A stretch of 52,154 nucleotides of DNA from a bacterium (GTDB taxonomy: Bacteria; Auribacterota; JABMQX01). The notes under the pieces are model-generated. The model was given only the letters and a program-made list of their open reading frames with translations. It ran no database searches and was not told the origin of the DNA. Of the stretch, positions 1 to 11,430 are shown in pieces. Both the position numbers and the translations under genes were made by a program. The stretch is from assembly GCA_030691545.1 (NCBI GenBank), contig JAUYEE010000233.1, forward strand, positions 1-52,154, in the 5' to 3' direction. Each line of letters begins with the position of its first letter. The first letter of the stretch is position 1.

Positions 1-393
1 GTCGTCGTTCAAAGCGTAGGGACACGCTCACGAGCGGATGCCATAACCAAGGAGTCGCTCGCTCATCGTTGGTCGTTTTTTCTCTCAACTTGAGCTTTTC
101 TTTAGTTCCTGAGTGTTGTATCCTTTCCTTGCTGAATGTGAGCTTGTCCCCCCGGGCATGCCGGTGCCCTGGGAATATTTGAACCGTTGAATACAATGCC
201 GAAAGGCACCAGTCCCCAGGATCGGTCGCTTTGAGGCAAAGGTCTCATGCCAATAGTGTGTGGCTGGAGTGCGAAATTGAAAACGGCCGGCCCGAACGCA
301 CCTATCGCTGCCGCACTATGGCATACGCCCCAGCCCGGCGGAGCAACTGCGCGCGCACGAAAACCCAACAAGAGGAGGGAAGGAGGCCAACTA
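1..393. other. Leader region of the large secreted protein
   Basis: I see no convincing gene here. The reading frame of the following gene stays open back to about 247, but that part has no signal-peptide character. A clear ribosome binding site, AGGAGG at 381-386, sits seven bases before the ATG at 394 and fixes the start there. I found no promoter good enough to report and no recognisable riboswitch. Confidence 0.5.
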
Positions 394-3300
394 ATGAAAC
401 CGGTTTTATTCATTCATCACGTCTGCCCGCGGGTAGGCCTTTTGATGTTCGTAGCGATTCTTCTGCTATCGCCCCTCGCGGGTGCCTCGGAGTTCTCGTT
501 CAGGGATGTTTTCGCTGGCGCCAAAGACCCGGCGTGGGATTTCTATGTTCCTCTCGCCGGGCCAACGGAATCCTTTGACCCGCCGGGTTTCTGGACGTTA
601 GATATGCCCACGACGACCACGGTGTTCGACCACTGGAGCGGCGTGGATAACGCCCCGGCTCTGTACCTTGACATTCCGTCCGCCAACCAGGCAGACGACT
701 TCTTTATCGAGACGCACCTTGTCTGGGGTGGCCCGACCGGTGGGAATTTCCACGGCGTGATCGTGGTTTACTTCGGTGCGATGAACTGTTTCTACTGGGG
801 GCCCTACATGGGTACGAGCCTTCGAGTGGAAAAAAGCGGTGTGAACGGTCTGATTGACACGACCTACACCACCCAAGATGTCTATCTCCGCATTGAACGA
901 ACGGGGACGACCTACTCCTTCCTCTACACATCGGACCCCGACCTCGGCTGGACTACCGCTGGCGCAGTGACCGCCACCGAGACCCCCACAAGAGTCGGTG
1001 TCATGGGCAAGACCTGGGGCACACTCAGCGCCGATCTCAGTTTAAGTTTCGACTACTTCCTGATGAATGCGACAATGGGCGCCGCCGCAGGTTCTGACCA
1101 AAGGGTTTACGGAGGCGACAGGGTGACTCTGAACGGCAGCGGACCCCCGGACGCCACGAGCTTTCGGTGGGAGCAGATTGCCGGAACGCCGACGGTGAGC
1201 TTGCAGCCTTCACCGAATCAGGCGGTGGTGCAATTCGATGCCCCCGAACTTGAGATCGGCGCCCTTTTAACCTTCAGACTTTCCGTGGATGCTCCCAGCA
1301 CTGACGGCGTGACTACGGATGACGTCAACATCATCGTTACTGCCATCAACGCGCCGAAATTGGCCCCCAGCAACATCCACGTTCTACCCCTGGATTTGGG
1401 CGTGACAGGGCTTGGTTTCCGAACAGTCTGGTACCCCCTCATAGATGCCGAACAATATGAAATAGGGTTGAGCATCGGGGGCAGTATCATCTGGCTGGAA
1501 ACAATTTCGACGACAACTTACGACGTGAAAGGTCTTACTCAGGGACAGCAAAGGACGATCGCGATCCGCGGAAAAAACAAATACGGAGCTCCGACCGATC
1601 CTGCGGCGATCGCCGAGGTGACCCATATCGGGATGCGCAACTTGGCTCGCCCTGCGGCGTTGGGAGGTACGTCGGAGCCGACTGACCACGTTTACGTGGT
1701 CTCGCACTACGCCATCACGGGGATGAACAACATCCAATACGACGACACCAACGATAGCTGGGATGGGGCGTATAAGGAAGACGATTTCTGGGGGTACCTG
1801 TGGGGAAGCGACCTGTTTTTTGACCATGTCGCGTACTACACAGGCAACATGTTCTCCAATGGCGGCTGGTGGCTGGATCTGAAGGTCCAGTACACAAGAG
1901 ACGGTGGGACAACCTGGGATGATGTTCCGATTTTCGAGATCTTTCCGGAGATGAGTTTTACGAATGGGCAGTCTGGCAAGAGAGCCTTCACCCGATACGA
2001 CCTCACGATTCCCACGCTGAGAGGAAATGGCATCCGTATCGCCGGGACTCCCGGCGGTACGCTGACCTTCACCTCGATTGCGGAGATGGAGGTCTTCGGG
2101 CTTCAGACGCAGGGCCCGCTCATCGTGCAGGGAATTGACGCCGAGTATCCGGAGGGAGCGACGGCTTCTGTGGACGGAAGCTTCACCTTCTCGACGGCGG
2201 GACCAATCACGAGTTATCAGTGGACGGGACCTGGCGGCATCACCATCACGAATCCGACGGGTGCCATGGCTTCGTTTAAGGCCCCGAACGTTTCGGCCGA
2301 CACGGTGTACGTGTTCAGCCTCCAGGCGAGCGACGGGACGAACACGGGTACGGACGCGGACGTCCAGATTTTAGTGAAGAACTTAGTGACGACGGCGGTG
2401 GCGGGACCCAACCGGAACGTGCCGGATGGAAGCGACGTGACCCTGGACGGTTCGGCGTCGTTGAGCACTACAGGGACTCTCACCTACTTGTGGACTCAGA
2501 CGGCAGGGACCAATGTGGGCGTGACCGGCAACACCAATGCGGTGGTGACCTTCACCGCGCCGGAGTTGTGGAATCACACAGAGAGGCTGGCATTCCGGCT
2601 TCAAGTAAACGATGGGGCCGGCGGCGTCAGCACCGATGAGGTTGTGATAACAGTTCGCAACTCTCTGATCGCCTCCGTTTTTGATCCGGCGCCTTTCGAT
2701 CCGGCCGACTGGCGGCTTCAAGGAAGCGCAAACTTCAATGATGTGGAAGGCGTTCTTGAGATTACGCCCACTGCATACTACCAGACCGGTTCCGCTTTTC
2801 TGACGCAGACGATTGATTGCACCCAATTCCGGGCGAGGTTCAAGTTGTACATCGGAGACGGAGATGGCGCCGACGGGATGGTCTTCGGCTGGCTGAGAGG
2901 GCCCTCGTTTATGGGAGCGACAGGCGGTTCTCTGGGCTGGTTAGGCGGCGGACTCCGGGGCTACGGGATCGTCTTCGACACGTATCCTCAAACATACTGG
3001 AACCTTGTGTCGTTTGAGAACCCGGAGGTCCATACCGCTGAGAATACAGGCGGCTACGCCTCCTACACGCCGCCGATTGACATGGAAAACGCAGGCTGGT
3101 TCGATGTCGAGGTCGAAATGGACAACGGACACCTCCAGGTGTGGATGACCAACGAAGGCGCGGGGATGCCTCGGACCCTCGTCATCAACTACACCGTCGC
3201 CGGTTACCAGGGTTTCGACGCTTACTTCGGTTTCACCGGAGCCACTGGCGGGTTGAACAACAACCATTGGGTTGACGAACTCCCCTTGGTGCTGGCGAAC

Positions 3301-5253
3301 GCCTATGGCGCCAGGAACTTGCCGGCGGGGTCCTATCAAACGGGCGTGCCGGTGCCGGTGGAAGTGTCGCTTCGGGTGAATCCCGCGAGCACACCGCCCA
3401 GCGTGGACGTTGTGGAGCAGATTCCGGCGGGTTTGAGCGCGAGAGATGTCAATGCCCCTGGCGCCACGGTGATCGGTGGACAGATTCGGTGGAGTCTCAC
3501 CGGGGCAAACGTGAAAGCACAGACGTTGAGTTACACGGTGACGCCGCCTTCGGGAATGACGGAAGCCTTGGCGTTTTCGGGGACGGTGTCGTTCCCCGGG
3601 CAAAGCTCCGGCATTCTCGGGGACAGTTCGCTGTACCCGCAGCCGACGGCTCCTCGCAGTCTGTCGGTGGAGATGTTGCAGGCGGCTCACCTGAGCTGGA
3701 GCGCTCCGCTCACGGTAGGCACGGCGAGCTACAACGTCTATCGGAGTGTGAACGGCGGCGCCTATGAGTTCATCGGCAGCACGACAGCCACGAGCTATAC
3801 GGACAAGTGGGTCGTGGCGGGGGACACCTATGCGTACGAGGTCTCGGCGGTGAACGCAGTGAACGACGAGGGCCCGACCTCCCGCCCAACGGCTCAGGTT
3901 TCGATGCCGACAATGGATGTTCGGGAATCCGAGGACTTCAACTACGATAGCGGGCAGTTCCCGTGGACATCTGCGGTGACCCTGCCGGCGATTGAAGCGC
4001 CGGACGCCACAACCATTGGGACGCCTCAGGAGTACGATTACTGGCATCCGAACACGGCTGGACCCGGGACGCGGACGTACCGTCCTCTGGATAACCGGGC
4101 AGATGGGACCGGTTTAGGAATTGAGATCGTGGAGGAGGCGGACGATCCGGGAGTGTTCCATACGAACGTCGGATGGGTTGACGTGGGGGCCTGGTATCGC
4201 TACACGTACAATGTTCCCCAAGCGGGCTGGATCAAGCTGGAGTTCCGCGTGGCGGCTCCGTCAGCCGGGACTCTTGCGGCGTACTGGGATGAGGTGCTCG
4301 TTGGAACCGTGAGCTACAACACGGGCAACTGGCACATCTTCACCTGGGCGCTGATGGAAGACGAGATTCAGACCACGGCTGGCATACACACGCTTCGGGT
4401 GGAGTCGGTAGCCGGTGGGGTGAACTTTGATAAACACGCGATTCAGTGGAACGCAGCTCCGCCGTCGCGGCAGAGCGTCTGGGAGGACAACTTCGACAGC
4501 TACACGGCGACTGCCGATGTGTTCAGCCCAACGAACGGCAAGTGGACACGAGGCAACACGACCGGCACCGCGGGTTCGTGGACGTTGTGGGACACCGCGG
4601 GACCGCCGTTGAACGCCGAGCCTGCGAACATCGCCGGGATGGAGGGCAAGTACATGATCTCCGACAGCGACCTGTCGGGAGCGGGAGTCCTCCTGAACGA
4701 GGAGATGCTCTCGCCGGAGGTGGACTGCGATAACTGGACCAAGCTGCGGCTGAACTTCAACAAGAACTACCGCATCTACGACGACCCGGACCACGCGCAG
4801 GAGGCGGAGGTGGACATTCGGTCGTTCGACCCGGTGAGCGGATGGAGTAACTGGACGAACCTGCTGCACCTGGACACCTCCTCGGTGCCCGCGGGACTCG
4901 ACCCGCCGGAGTTGAGCGATCCGGAGATGTTCGACCTGTCGGCGTACGACGGAAAGAAGATTCAGTTGAAGTTCCACTTCTTCAATGCGGAGTACGACTA
5001 CTGGTTCGCGGTGGACGAGATTCGCGTGTCCGGCGTGCAATTGCCTCAGCAGATACCGCCGCTGGACATCACTCTCGCGGCAGGGAACGTGACGGTAAGC
5101 TGGACGAGCTTTGGACCCGGACAGTACTCGGTGGAATACACGGCCAACGTGAAGGGGACCTGGACGCACATTGCGGGTCCGTTCACGCAGACCAGCTTCA
5201 CCCAGGCTATGCCAGCGGACAGAACCGGATACTACCGCGTGCTCGGACAGTAG
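394..5253 (+). CDS. Secreted multidomain glycan-binding/adhesin-like protein
   Basis: A 1619-residue exported protein. It starts with a Sec signal peptide (hydrophobic core about residues 14-27, ending near LAGAS). Rough order of modules: concanavalin-like beta-sandwich (30-225), PKD/K319-like Ig fold (232-325), Fn3-like (326-410), discoidin or F5/8-like (415-565), two more PKD-like domains (578-660, 669-755), legume-lectin-like sandwich (760-965), a conserved-repeat domain (986-1080), Fn3 (1085-1170), a CBM6-like domain (1175-1355), a MAM-like domain (1360-1548) and a small C-terminal module (1555-1619). No catalytic domain is visible, so binding to polysaccharide or to other cells is the likeliest role. 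Domain names come from residue patterns, and the beta-sandwich assignments are the least certain. It stands alone, with its own terminator downstream. Its C-terminal module resembles that of the beta-helix protein at 11431-14433, which hints at a common surface-attachment route. Confidence 0.8.
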   Translation: MKPVLFIHHVCPRVGLLMFVAILLLSPLAGASEFSFRDVFAGAKDPAWDFYVPLAGPTESFDPPGFWTLDMPTTTTVFDHWSGVDNAPALYLDIPSANQADDFFIETHLVWGGPTGGNFHGVIVVYFGAMNCFYWGPYMGTSLRVEKSGVNGLIDTTYTTQDVYLRIERTGTTYSFLYTSDPDLGWTTAGAVTATETPTRVGVMGKTWGTLSADLSLSFDYFLMNATMGAAAGSDQRVYGGDRVTLNGSGPPDATSFRWEQIAGTPTVSLQPSPNQAVVQFDAPELEIGALLTFRLSVDAPSTDGVTTDDVNIIVTAINAPKLAPSNIHVLPLDLGVTGLGFRTVWYPLIDAEQYEIGLSIGGSIIWLETISTTTYDVKGLTQGQQRTIAIRGKNKYGAPTDPAAIAEVTHIGMRNLARPAALGGTSEPTDHVYVVSHYAITGMNNIQYDDTNDSWDGAYKEDDFWGYLWGSDLFFDHVAYYTGNMFSNGGWWLDLKVQYTRDGGTTWDDVPIFEIFPEMSFTNGQSGKRAFTRYDLTIPTLRGNGIRIAGTPGGTLTFTSIAEMEVFGLQTQGPLIVQGIDAEYPEGATASVDGSFTFSTAGPITSYQWTGPGGITITNPTGAMASFKAPNVSADTVYVFSLQASDGTNTGTDADVQILVKNLVTTAVAGPNRNVPDGSDVTLDGSASLSTTGTLTYLWTQTAGTNVGVTGNTNAVVTFTAPELWNHTERLAFRLQVNDGAGGVSTDEVVITVRNSLIASVFDPAPFDPADWRLQGSANFNDVEGVLEITPTAYYQTGSAFLTQTIDCTQFRARFKLYIGDGDGADGMVFGWLRGPSFMGATGGSLGWLGGGLRGYGIVFDTYPQTYWNLVSFENPEVHTAENTGGYASYTPPIDMENAGWFDVEVEMDNGHLQVWMTNEGAGMPRTLVINYTVAGYQGFDAYFGFTGATGGLNNNHWVDELPLVLANAYGARNLPAGSYQTGVPVPVEVSLRVNPASTPPSVDVVEQIPAGLSARDVNAPGATVIGGQIRWSLTGANVKAQTLSYTVTPPSGMTEALAFSGTVSFPGQSSGILGDSSLYPQPTAPRSLSVEMLQAAHLSWSAPLTVGTASYNVYRSVNGGAYEFIGSTTATSYTDKWVVAGDTYAYEVSAVNAVNDEGPTSRPTAQVSMPTMDVRESEDFNYDSGQFPWTSAVTLPAIEAPDATTIGTPQEYDYWHPNTAGPGTRTYRPLDNRADGTGLGIEIVEEADDPGVFHTNVGWVDVGAWYRYTYNVPQAGWIKLEFRVAAPSAGTLAAYWDEVLVGTVSYNTGNWHIFTWALMEDEIQTTAGIHTLRVESVAGGVNFDKHAIQWNAAPPSRQSVWEDNFDSYTATADVFSPTNGKWTRGNTTGTAGSWTLWDTAGPPLNAEPANIAGMEGKYMISDSDLSGAGVLLNEEMLSPEVDCDNWTKLRLNFNKNYRIYDDPDHAQEAEVDIRSFDPVSGWSNWTNLLHLDTSSVPAGLDPPELSDPEMFDLSAYDGKKIQLKFHFFNAEYDYWFAVDEIRVSGVQLPQQIPPLDITLAAGNVTVSWTSFGPGQYSVEYTANVKGTWTHIAGPFTQTSFTQAMPADRTGYYRVLGQ

Positions 5254-5278
5254 TCGGTCGCAAAACCGAAGAAAGAGA

Positions 5279-5313
5279 CAGCCCCCGTGCCCCGTGTACG
5301 GGGGCTGCCTTTT
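5279..5313 (+). terminator. Rho-independent terminator
   Basis: A perfect 10-bp stem (5279-5288 with 5298-5307, CAGCCCCCGT / ACGGGGGCTG) has a 9-nt loop and is followed by CCTTTT. It lies 26 bases after the stop codon of the large secreted protein. Confidence 0.85.
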
Positions 5314-5622
5314 GCGCCACCACAAAACAGAAACAGAAACAGGCGCAGACCCACGTCCCGCTGTGGCTTATCCCGGTCGGTCGGGTCCTACTCGTCGCTC
5401 CTTCATACCCTCCGGCCGTTAGCGAGATTCGCCTTGGCGCTCCCGTCGGACCCGTGCGGGCTTGGAGTCGCTGAACTGTAGTGCGATCACGGTCACACTG
5501 AGAAGGTCCGACGCGGCCTCCCCGGTTACGGGAGAGAGCGTTAGGTGAATACCCCGGACGGTGCTGCTCGTTTCGACGGCCTTGACCATAGCTGGGCGCT
5601 TGCGGTTGCCCCCATTTTCCCG
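5314..5622. other. Intergenic, nothing recognised
   Basis: Frames are open here on both strands, but none has a ribosome binding site, a recognisable family or normal protein composition. I see no structured RNA. The marR promoter begins at its right edge. Confidence 0.5.
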
Positions 5623-5651
5623 TTGACTTCGGTCTGGAAAGCTTGTAGGGT
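5623..5651 (+). promoter_or_regulatory. Predicted sigma70 promoter of marR
   Basis: TTGACT at 5623-5628 and a weak TAGGGT at 5646-5651 are separated by 17 bases. Transcription would start near 5658, just before the palindrome at 5666-5679. Confidence 0.4.
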
Positions 5652-5665
5652 GCAGGGCATGATTT

Positions 5666-5679
5666 ATACGTACACGTAT
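5666..5679. promoter_or_regulatory. Palindromic operator, probably for the adjacent MarR protein
   Basis: A perfect inverted repeat, ATACGT-AC-ACGTAT, lies 20 bases before the marR start codon and just downstream of the predicted promoter. It is AT-richer than its surroundings. MarR proteins usually bind such short palindromes in their own promoter regions, so autoregulation is the natural reading. Confidence 0.55.
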
Positions 5680-5698
5680 TATTTGTCCGGAGGGCGCG

Positions 5699-6196
5699 AT
5701 GGCGACAGGGCATGACATTGCGATGGGTTTGCGTGCGGCCTACTGGTCCATGCACCGTCAGACGAACGCCCACTTGGCCGAGCGTGCGGCGACCGCTGAC
5801 CAATTCGTGCTTCTGTCCTTGCTGGTCGAGCAGGACGGAATCACCCAGCAAGAACTCGTCCGGCGGGCCTCCTCTGACCCCAACACAATCCGGGCGATGC
5901 TCGTGCTGTTGGAGAAGCGCGGCCTTGTGGCAAGGGGGCAGCATCCCACGGACGGCCGGGCACGGAGGGTTACACTCGCGCGCAAGGGTCGGCAGACCCA
6001 TGACAAGCTGTTGGCTCAGATCAAGCCGCTACAGAAACAACTGTCGGCTCTCTTTCGGGACGAGGAAACAGACACGCTGGTTGGGTTCCTTGGCCGCATT
6101 TCAAAGGCGATGGCGAAACTGGAGCATCGCCGCGGCCGGAGGCGATCCAGGGCATCGGCCGCCAGCGCTAAGTGCTCCGCTTCGAAAATTCGGTGA
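5699..6196 (+). CDS. MarR-family transcriptional regulator
   Basis: A 165-residue winged-helix regulator. Typical MarR pattern: helix one (about residues 5-25), a helix-turn-helix region with ITQQELVRRASSDPNTI (about 51-67), then the recognition region and wing (LLEKRGLVARGQHPTDGRARRVTLARKG, about 71-100) carrying the conserved DGRARR wing. A C-terminal dimerisation helix follows. The last 25 residues are basic and low-complexity. The start is supported by GGAGGG at 5689-5694. MarR proteins are dimeric repressors that let go of DNA on binding small aromatic or other ligands; the ligand cannot be read from sequence. A palindrome at 5666-5679 is its probable own operator. The tandem esterases that start at 6444 are the nearest possible targets, but no copy of the palindrome was seen before them. 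Confidence 0.9.
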   Translation: MATGHDIAMGLRAAYWSMHRQTNAHLAERAATADQFVLLSLLVEQDGITQQELVRRASSDPNTIRAMLVLLEKRGLVARGQHPTDGRARRVTLARKGRQTHDKLLAQIKPLQKQLSALFRDEETDTLVGFLGRISKAMAKLEHRRGRRRSRASAASAKCSASKIR

Positions 6197-6227
6197 GGTA
6201 TTTTCGGATGAATCCGCTGGTCGAGAA

Positions 6228-6324
6228 GCCCGGCTGAAGCCGGCTGCGGGCGACAAGCGCCGCGATTCGGATACCACCGCCTGAAGACGGTGGCTAAGGG
6301 AAGACGCCGGCTGAAGCCCGGCGC
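6228..6324. repeat. Cluster of three short CT-GA-AG palindromes
   Basis: Three hairpins share a CT-GA-AG centre: CCGGCT-GA-AGCCGG (6230-6243), CCACCG with CGGTGG around CCTGAAGA (6274-6293), and CGCCGGCT-GA-AGCCCGGCG (6305-6323, with one bulge). They fill the gap between marR and the first esterase. Stem sequences differ while the centre is kept, as expected of a REP-like mobile or mRNA-end element. Confidence 0.6.
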
Positions 6325-6407
6325 ATCGCGGTGGCGCGCGGAGTGGATTATCCCGGTTCGGGCCGTCGCGTGTGTATCGTAGCCGTATTTGTGAAAGCCT
6401 GTACTAA

Positions 6408-8992
<2,585 letters not shown>

Positions 8993-9436
8993 CCAGGAGG
9001 TGTCCCCTCACTTGCTGGCGCCAAAGGTGTACTGAAACGCCGGGGCGTTAGTGCCAGCGCGTGGCACGCGAAGAGGTGGCACGGGCTTCCAGCCCGTGAT
9101 CCGTGGGCAAGATGCCCATGCCGCCTCAATACCCGCAGCCGCAACCAAAACCGTAAACGCAAGCTGCACAGGGCAGAATGCGAGTGCACGGGCCCAGAGT
9201 TTGCGCGCTGCCGATTCGTCCAGCCGGGCCAGCCCACGACGACACGACTTTCCATTCTACTGCGACGAATTATCGCCTGCTTCTGTGCGGCCCGGGGAGC
9301 GAACGTAAAGACGGCAATCGGCGCGCATTGACGCTCTGCGTATGGAGCAGGCTGGGGAGAGGCTGGTTTTTTTCATCCTACCGTGGGTCACTGGTGAGCC
9401 GATGACCGGGAAGCCACAGTGCCATGGATTTCGACG
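8993..9436. other. Intergenic with repeat hairpins
   Basis: About 440 bases without a supported gene. The only clear structure is the hairpin pair at 9080-9120. Short open frames here lack ribosome binding sites and recognisable families. Confidence 0.5.
9080..9120. repeat. Paired palindromic intergenic repeat
   Basis: Two adjacent hairpins: CACGGGCT-TCC-AGCCCGTG (9080-9098, perfect) and CGTGGGC-AAGAT-GCCCATG (9102-9120, one G-T pair). The second contains, in reverse complement, the 12-mer GGCATCTTGCCC that also occurs in the composite hairpin at 28657-28705. A 12-mer match alone could be chance at this window size, but both copies sit inside hairpins between genes. Confidence 0.5.
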
Positions 9437-9464
9437 TTGCCGGTATCCTCTCAACGGTTATACT
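9437..9464 (+). promoter_or_regulatory. Predicted sigma70 promoter of the heparinase-like gene
   Basis: TTGCCG at 9437-9442 and TATACT at 9459-9464 are separated by 16 bases. A start near 9471 leaves a leader of about 53 bases to the chosen ATG. Confidence 0.55.
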
Positions 9465-9523
9465 ATGGGGGACGACATACGATGCAGCAACCCAATACAC
9501 ATGTCCAAGTAAGCGAGGTCGAA

Positions 9524-11386
9524 ATGAAAAAATCTATCACGGTTTGGCTCTGTGGGATGACGGCTCTGGGAGTCGCGATGAGTTTGGTAAATAGTCTGCA
9601 TAGTGAGGAAGCACAACCCCCCAAGGTGGCAGCAGACACAGTTCTCAAAAGCCTTCGCGAGGGGCATCCGAGGCTTGTCATGCTCGAGAGTGACCTCGAG
9701 CGCGTTCGCGGGCTGATTCAGGCAGATTCCGCGGCCAAGCGATACAGCGAGGAGTTGAGAACGGACGCGGAACAACTCCTCGAGGCGAAACCCGTTGAGT
9801 ACGTTATCATCGGTCCCCGGCTGCTCAGCCAGAGCCGCAGATGCCTGCACCGCGTCTATACGCTCGGACTCGTGTACCGTCTTACGGGTGAAAGGCGATT
9901 CGCGGACCGCGCGAAGAAGGAGCTAATGGCGGCCGCGGCGTTCCCGGACTGGAATCCCTCTCATTTCCTCGATACGGCGGAGATGTGCCATGCGTTCGCG
10001 ATTGGATACGACTGGCTTTACGACACCTTCACCCCTCAGGAGCGCGGGATTATCAAGACCGCCATTGTCGAGAAGGCGCTGAAGCCTGCCTTAGGCGTAT
10101 ATGAGAAAAACGAGTGGTGGGCCAGGACGGTTTACAACTGGAATCAGGTCTGTAACGGGGGCATCGGAATCGGCGCCCTCGCGATTGCCGACGAGGAACC
10201 GGAGCTTGCGGCAAGGGTTTTGTCGTACGCGATTGAATCCATCCCGCTATCCATGAAGACGTTCGGCCCGGACGGGGCGTTTCCGGAGGGGCCGGGCTAT
10301 TGGGGTTACGCGTCGCAGTACGCCGTCTTTTTCTTCGCGGCCTTGGAGAGCGCCCTGGGCAGGGATTTTGGCTTGAGCGCCATTCCCGGTTTCTCGGACG
10401 CGGGTTTGTTCCGCATTTACTTCTGCGGGCCGATAGGTAGGACGTTCAACTTCGCGGATGCTGGCGAAGGGTCCGGAAGCGCCCCGCAGATGTTCTGGAT
10501 CGCGAGGCGCTTTGACAAGCCCATTTATGCGTGGCATCAGCGACAATCCGTCCGCAGCCCCGGCCCCCTCGACCTCGTGTGGTTCGATCCGCGTGGCGAG
10601 GGGCCCGTGAAGAATGCTCTGCCCCTCGGCAGGCACTTCAAGGGTGTGGACGTAGTTTTCTTCCGAAGCAAATGGGAGGACAGGAACGCGATTTTCGTTG
10701 GCTTCAAGGGCGGGGACAACCGCGTCAATCACAGTCACCTTGACCTCGGGTCGTTTGTGCTCGATGCGCTTGGCGAACGCTGGGCGGTGGACCTCGGCCC
10801 GGATGACTACGACCTGCCAGGCTATTTCGGCTCGAAGCGGTGGACGTATTACCGTCTGCGCACCGAGAGCCACAATACCCTCGTCATTAACGACAAGAAT
10901 CAGAGTCCCGATGCGCCTGCTCCCATCATCGGGTTTGGCTCGACGCCTGAGCGCGGTTGGGCGATTGCAGACATGACGCGAGCTTATCCCGACGTGAAAG
11001 GAAGCGTGCGGAGGGGGATGGCTCTTCTGAATCGCTCGCACGTGCTTGTTCAGGATGAGATTTCGTCAAGCGAGCCGGTTGACGTTCTCTGGGGAATGGT
11101 CACAGAGGCAAAGGTCGAATTGCAGGGGAAGTCGGCTCTTCTCTCCATCGGTACGGGGCGCCTTCTCGCGAGGATACTGGAGCCGGGCGACGCGAGCTTT
11201 GAAATCATCTCGGCAAATCCCCCGCGCCCGCAGCGTCAGCAACCGAACGCCAAGAAACTCGCTGTTCGGATACCGCAAGCAAAGGGAAACGTGCGCATCG
11301 CGGTTGTCCTATCGCCCTTCCAAGACTCCGAGCCAACGCCGAAATTCGTGCCCCAACTCCAGCCGCTTGACAAATGGAACCGTTGA
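9524..11386 (+). CDS. Secreted heparinase II/III-family polysaccharide lyase
   Basis: A 620-residue exported lyase. The start at 9524 is chosen because a good signal peptide follows (KK, then a hydrophobic core to about residue 25) and AGCGAGG lies just upstream. An in-frame ATG at 9482 is the alternative. Residues about 35-370 form the alpha/alpha toroid of alginate/heparinoid lyases (YTLGLVYRLTGERRFADRA, MCHAFAIGYDWLYD, NWNQVCNGG). Residues about 380-610 form the heparinase II/III beta-sandwich (GGDNRVNHSHLDLGSFVLD, TESHNTLVIN). In this family a Tyr/His pair in the toroid and a metal-binding His in the sandwich perform beta-elimination on uronic-acid polysaccharides. The actual polymer (heparinoid, alginate, ulvan) cannot be told. 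It converges with the beta-helix gene 44 bases downstream, and no terminator is visible between them. Confidence 0.9.
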   Translation: MKKSITVWLCGMTALGVAMSLVNSLHSEEAQPPKVAADTVLKSLREGHPRLVMLESDLERVRGLIQADSAAKRYSEELRTDAEQLLEAKPVEYVIIGPRLLSQSRRCLHRVYTLGLVYRLTGERRFADRAKKELMAAAAFPDWNPSHFLDTAEMCHAFAIGYDWLYDTFTPQERGIIKTAIVEKALKPALGVYEKNEWWARTVYNWNQVCNGGIGIGALAIADEEPELAARVLSYAIESIPLSMKTFGPDGAFPEGPGYWGYASQYAVFFFAALESALGRDFGLSAIPGFSDAGLFRIYFCGPIGRTFNFADAGEGSGSAPQMFWIARRFDKPIYAWHQRQSVRSPGPLDLVWFDPRGEGPVKNALPLGRHFKGVDVVFFRSKWEDRNAIFVGFKGGDNRVNHSHLDLGSFVLDALGERWAVDLGPDDYDLPGYFGSKRWTYYRLRTESHNTLVINDKNQSPDAPAPIIGFGSTPERGWAIADMTRAYPDVKGSVRRGMALLNRSHVLVQDEISSSEPVDVLWGMVTEAKVELQGKSALLSIGTGRLLARILEPGDASFEIISANPPRPQRQQPNAKKLAVRIPQAKGNVRIAVVLSPFQDSEPTPKFVPQLQPLDKWNR

Positions 11387-11430
11387 GGGAAATAACAACA
11401 GAAGTCGCCCGGGAGCATTGAAGACAGCGA

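Noticed and set aside
1..393. Possible riboswitch before the large secreted protein
   Set aside because: I compared the region with the cyclic-di-GMP pattern and found neither the conserved core nor a matching fold.
2941..4047. Long minus-strand open frame (368 codons) inside the large secreted protein
   Set aside because: It is Arg/His/Pro-rich, matches no family, has no ribosome site and lies opposite an obvious multidomain protein. It is a GC-driven shadow.
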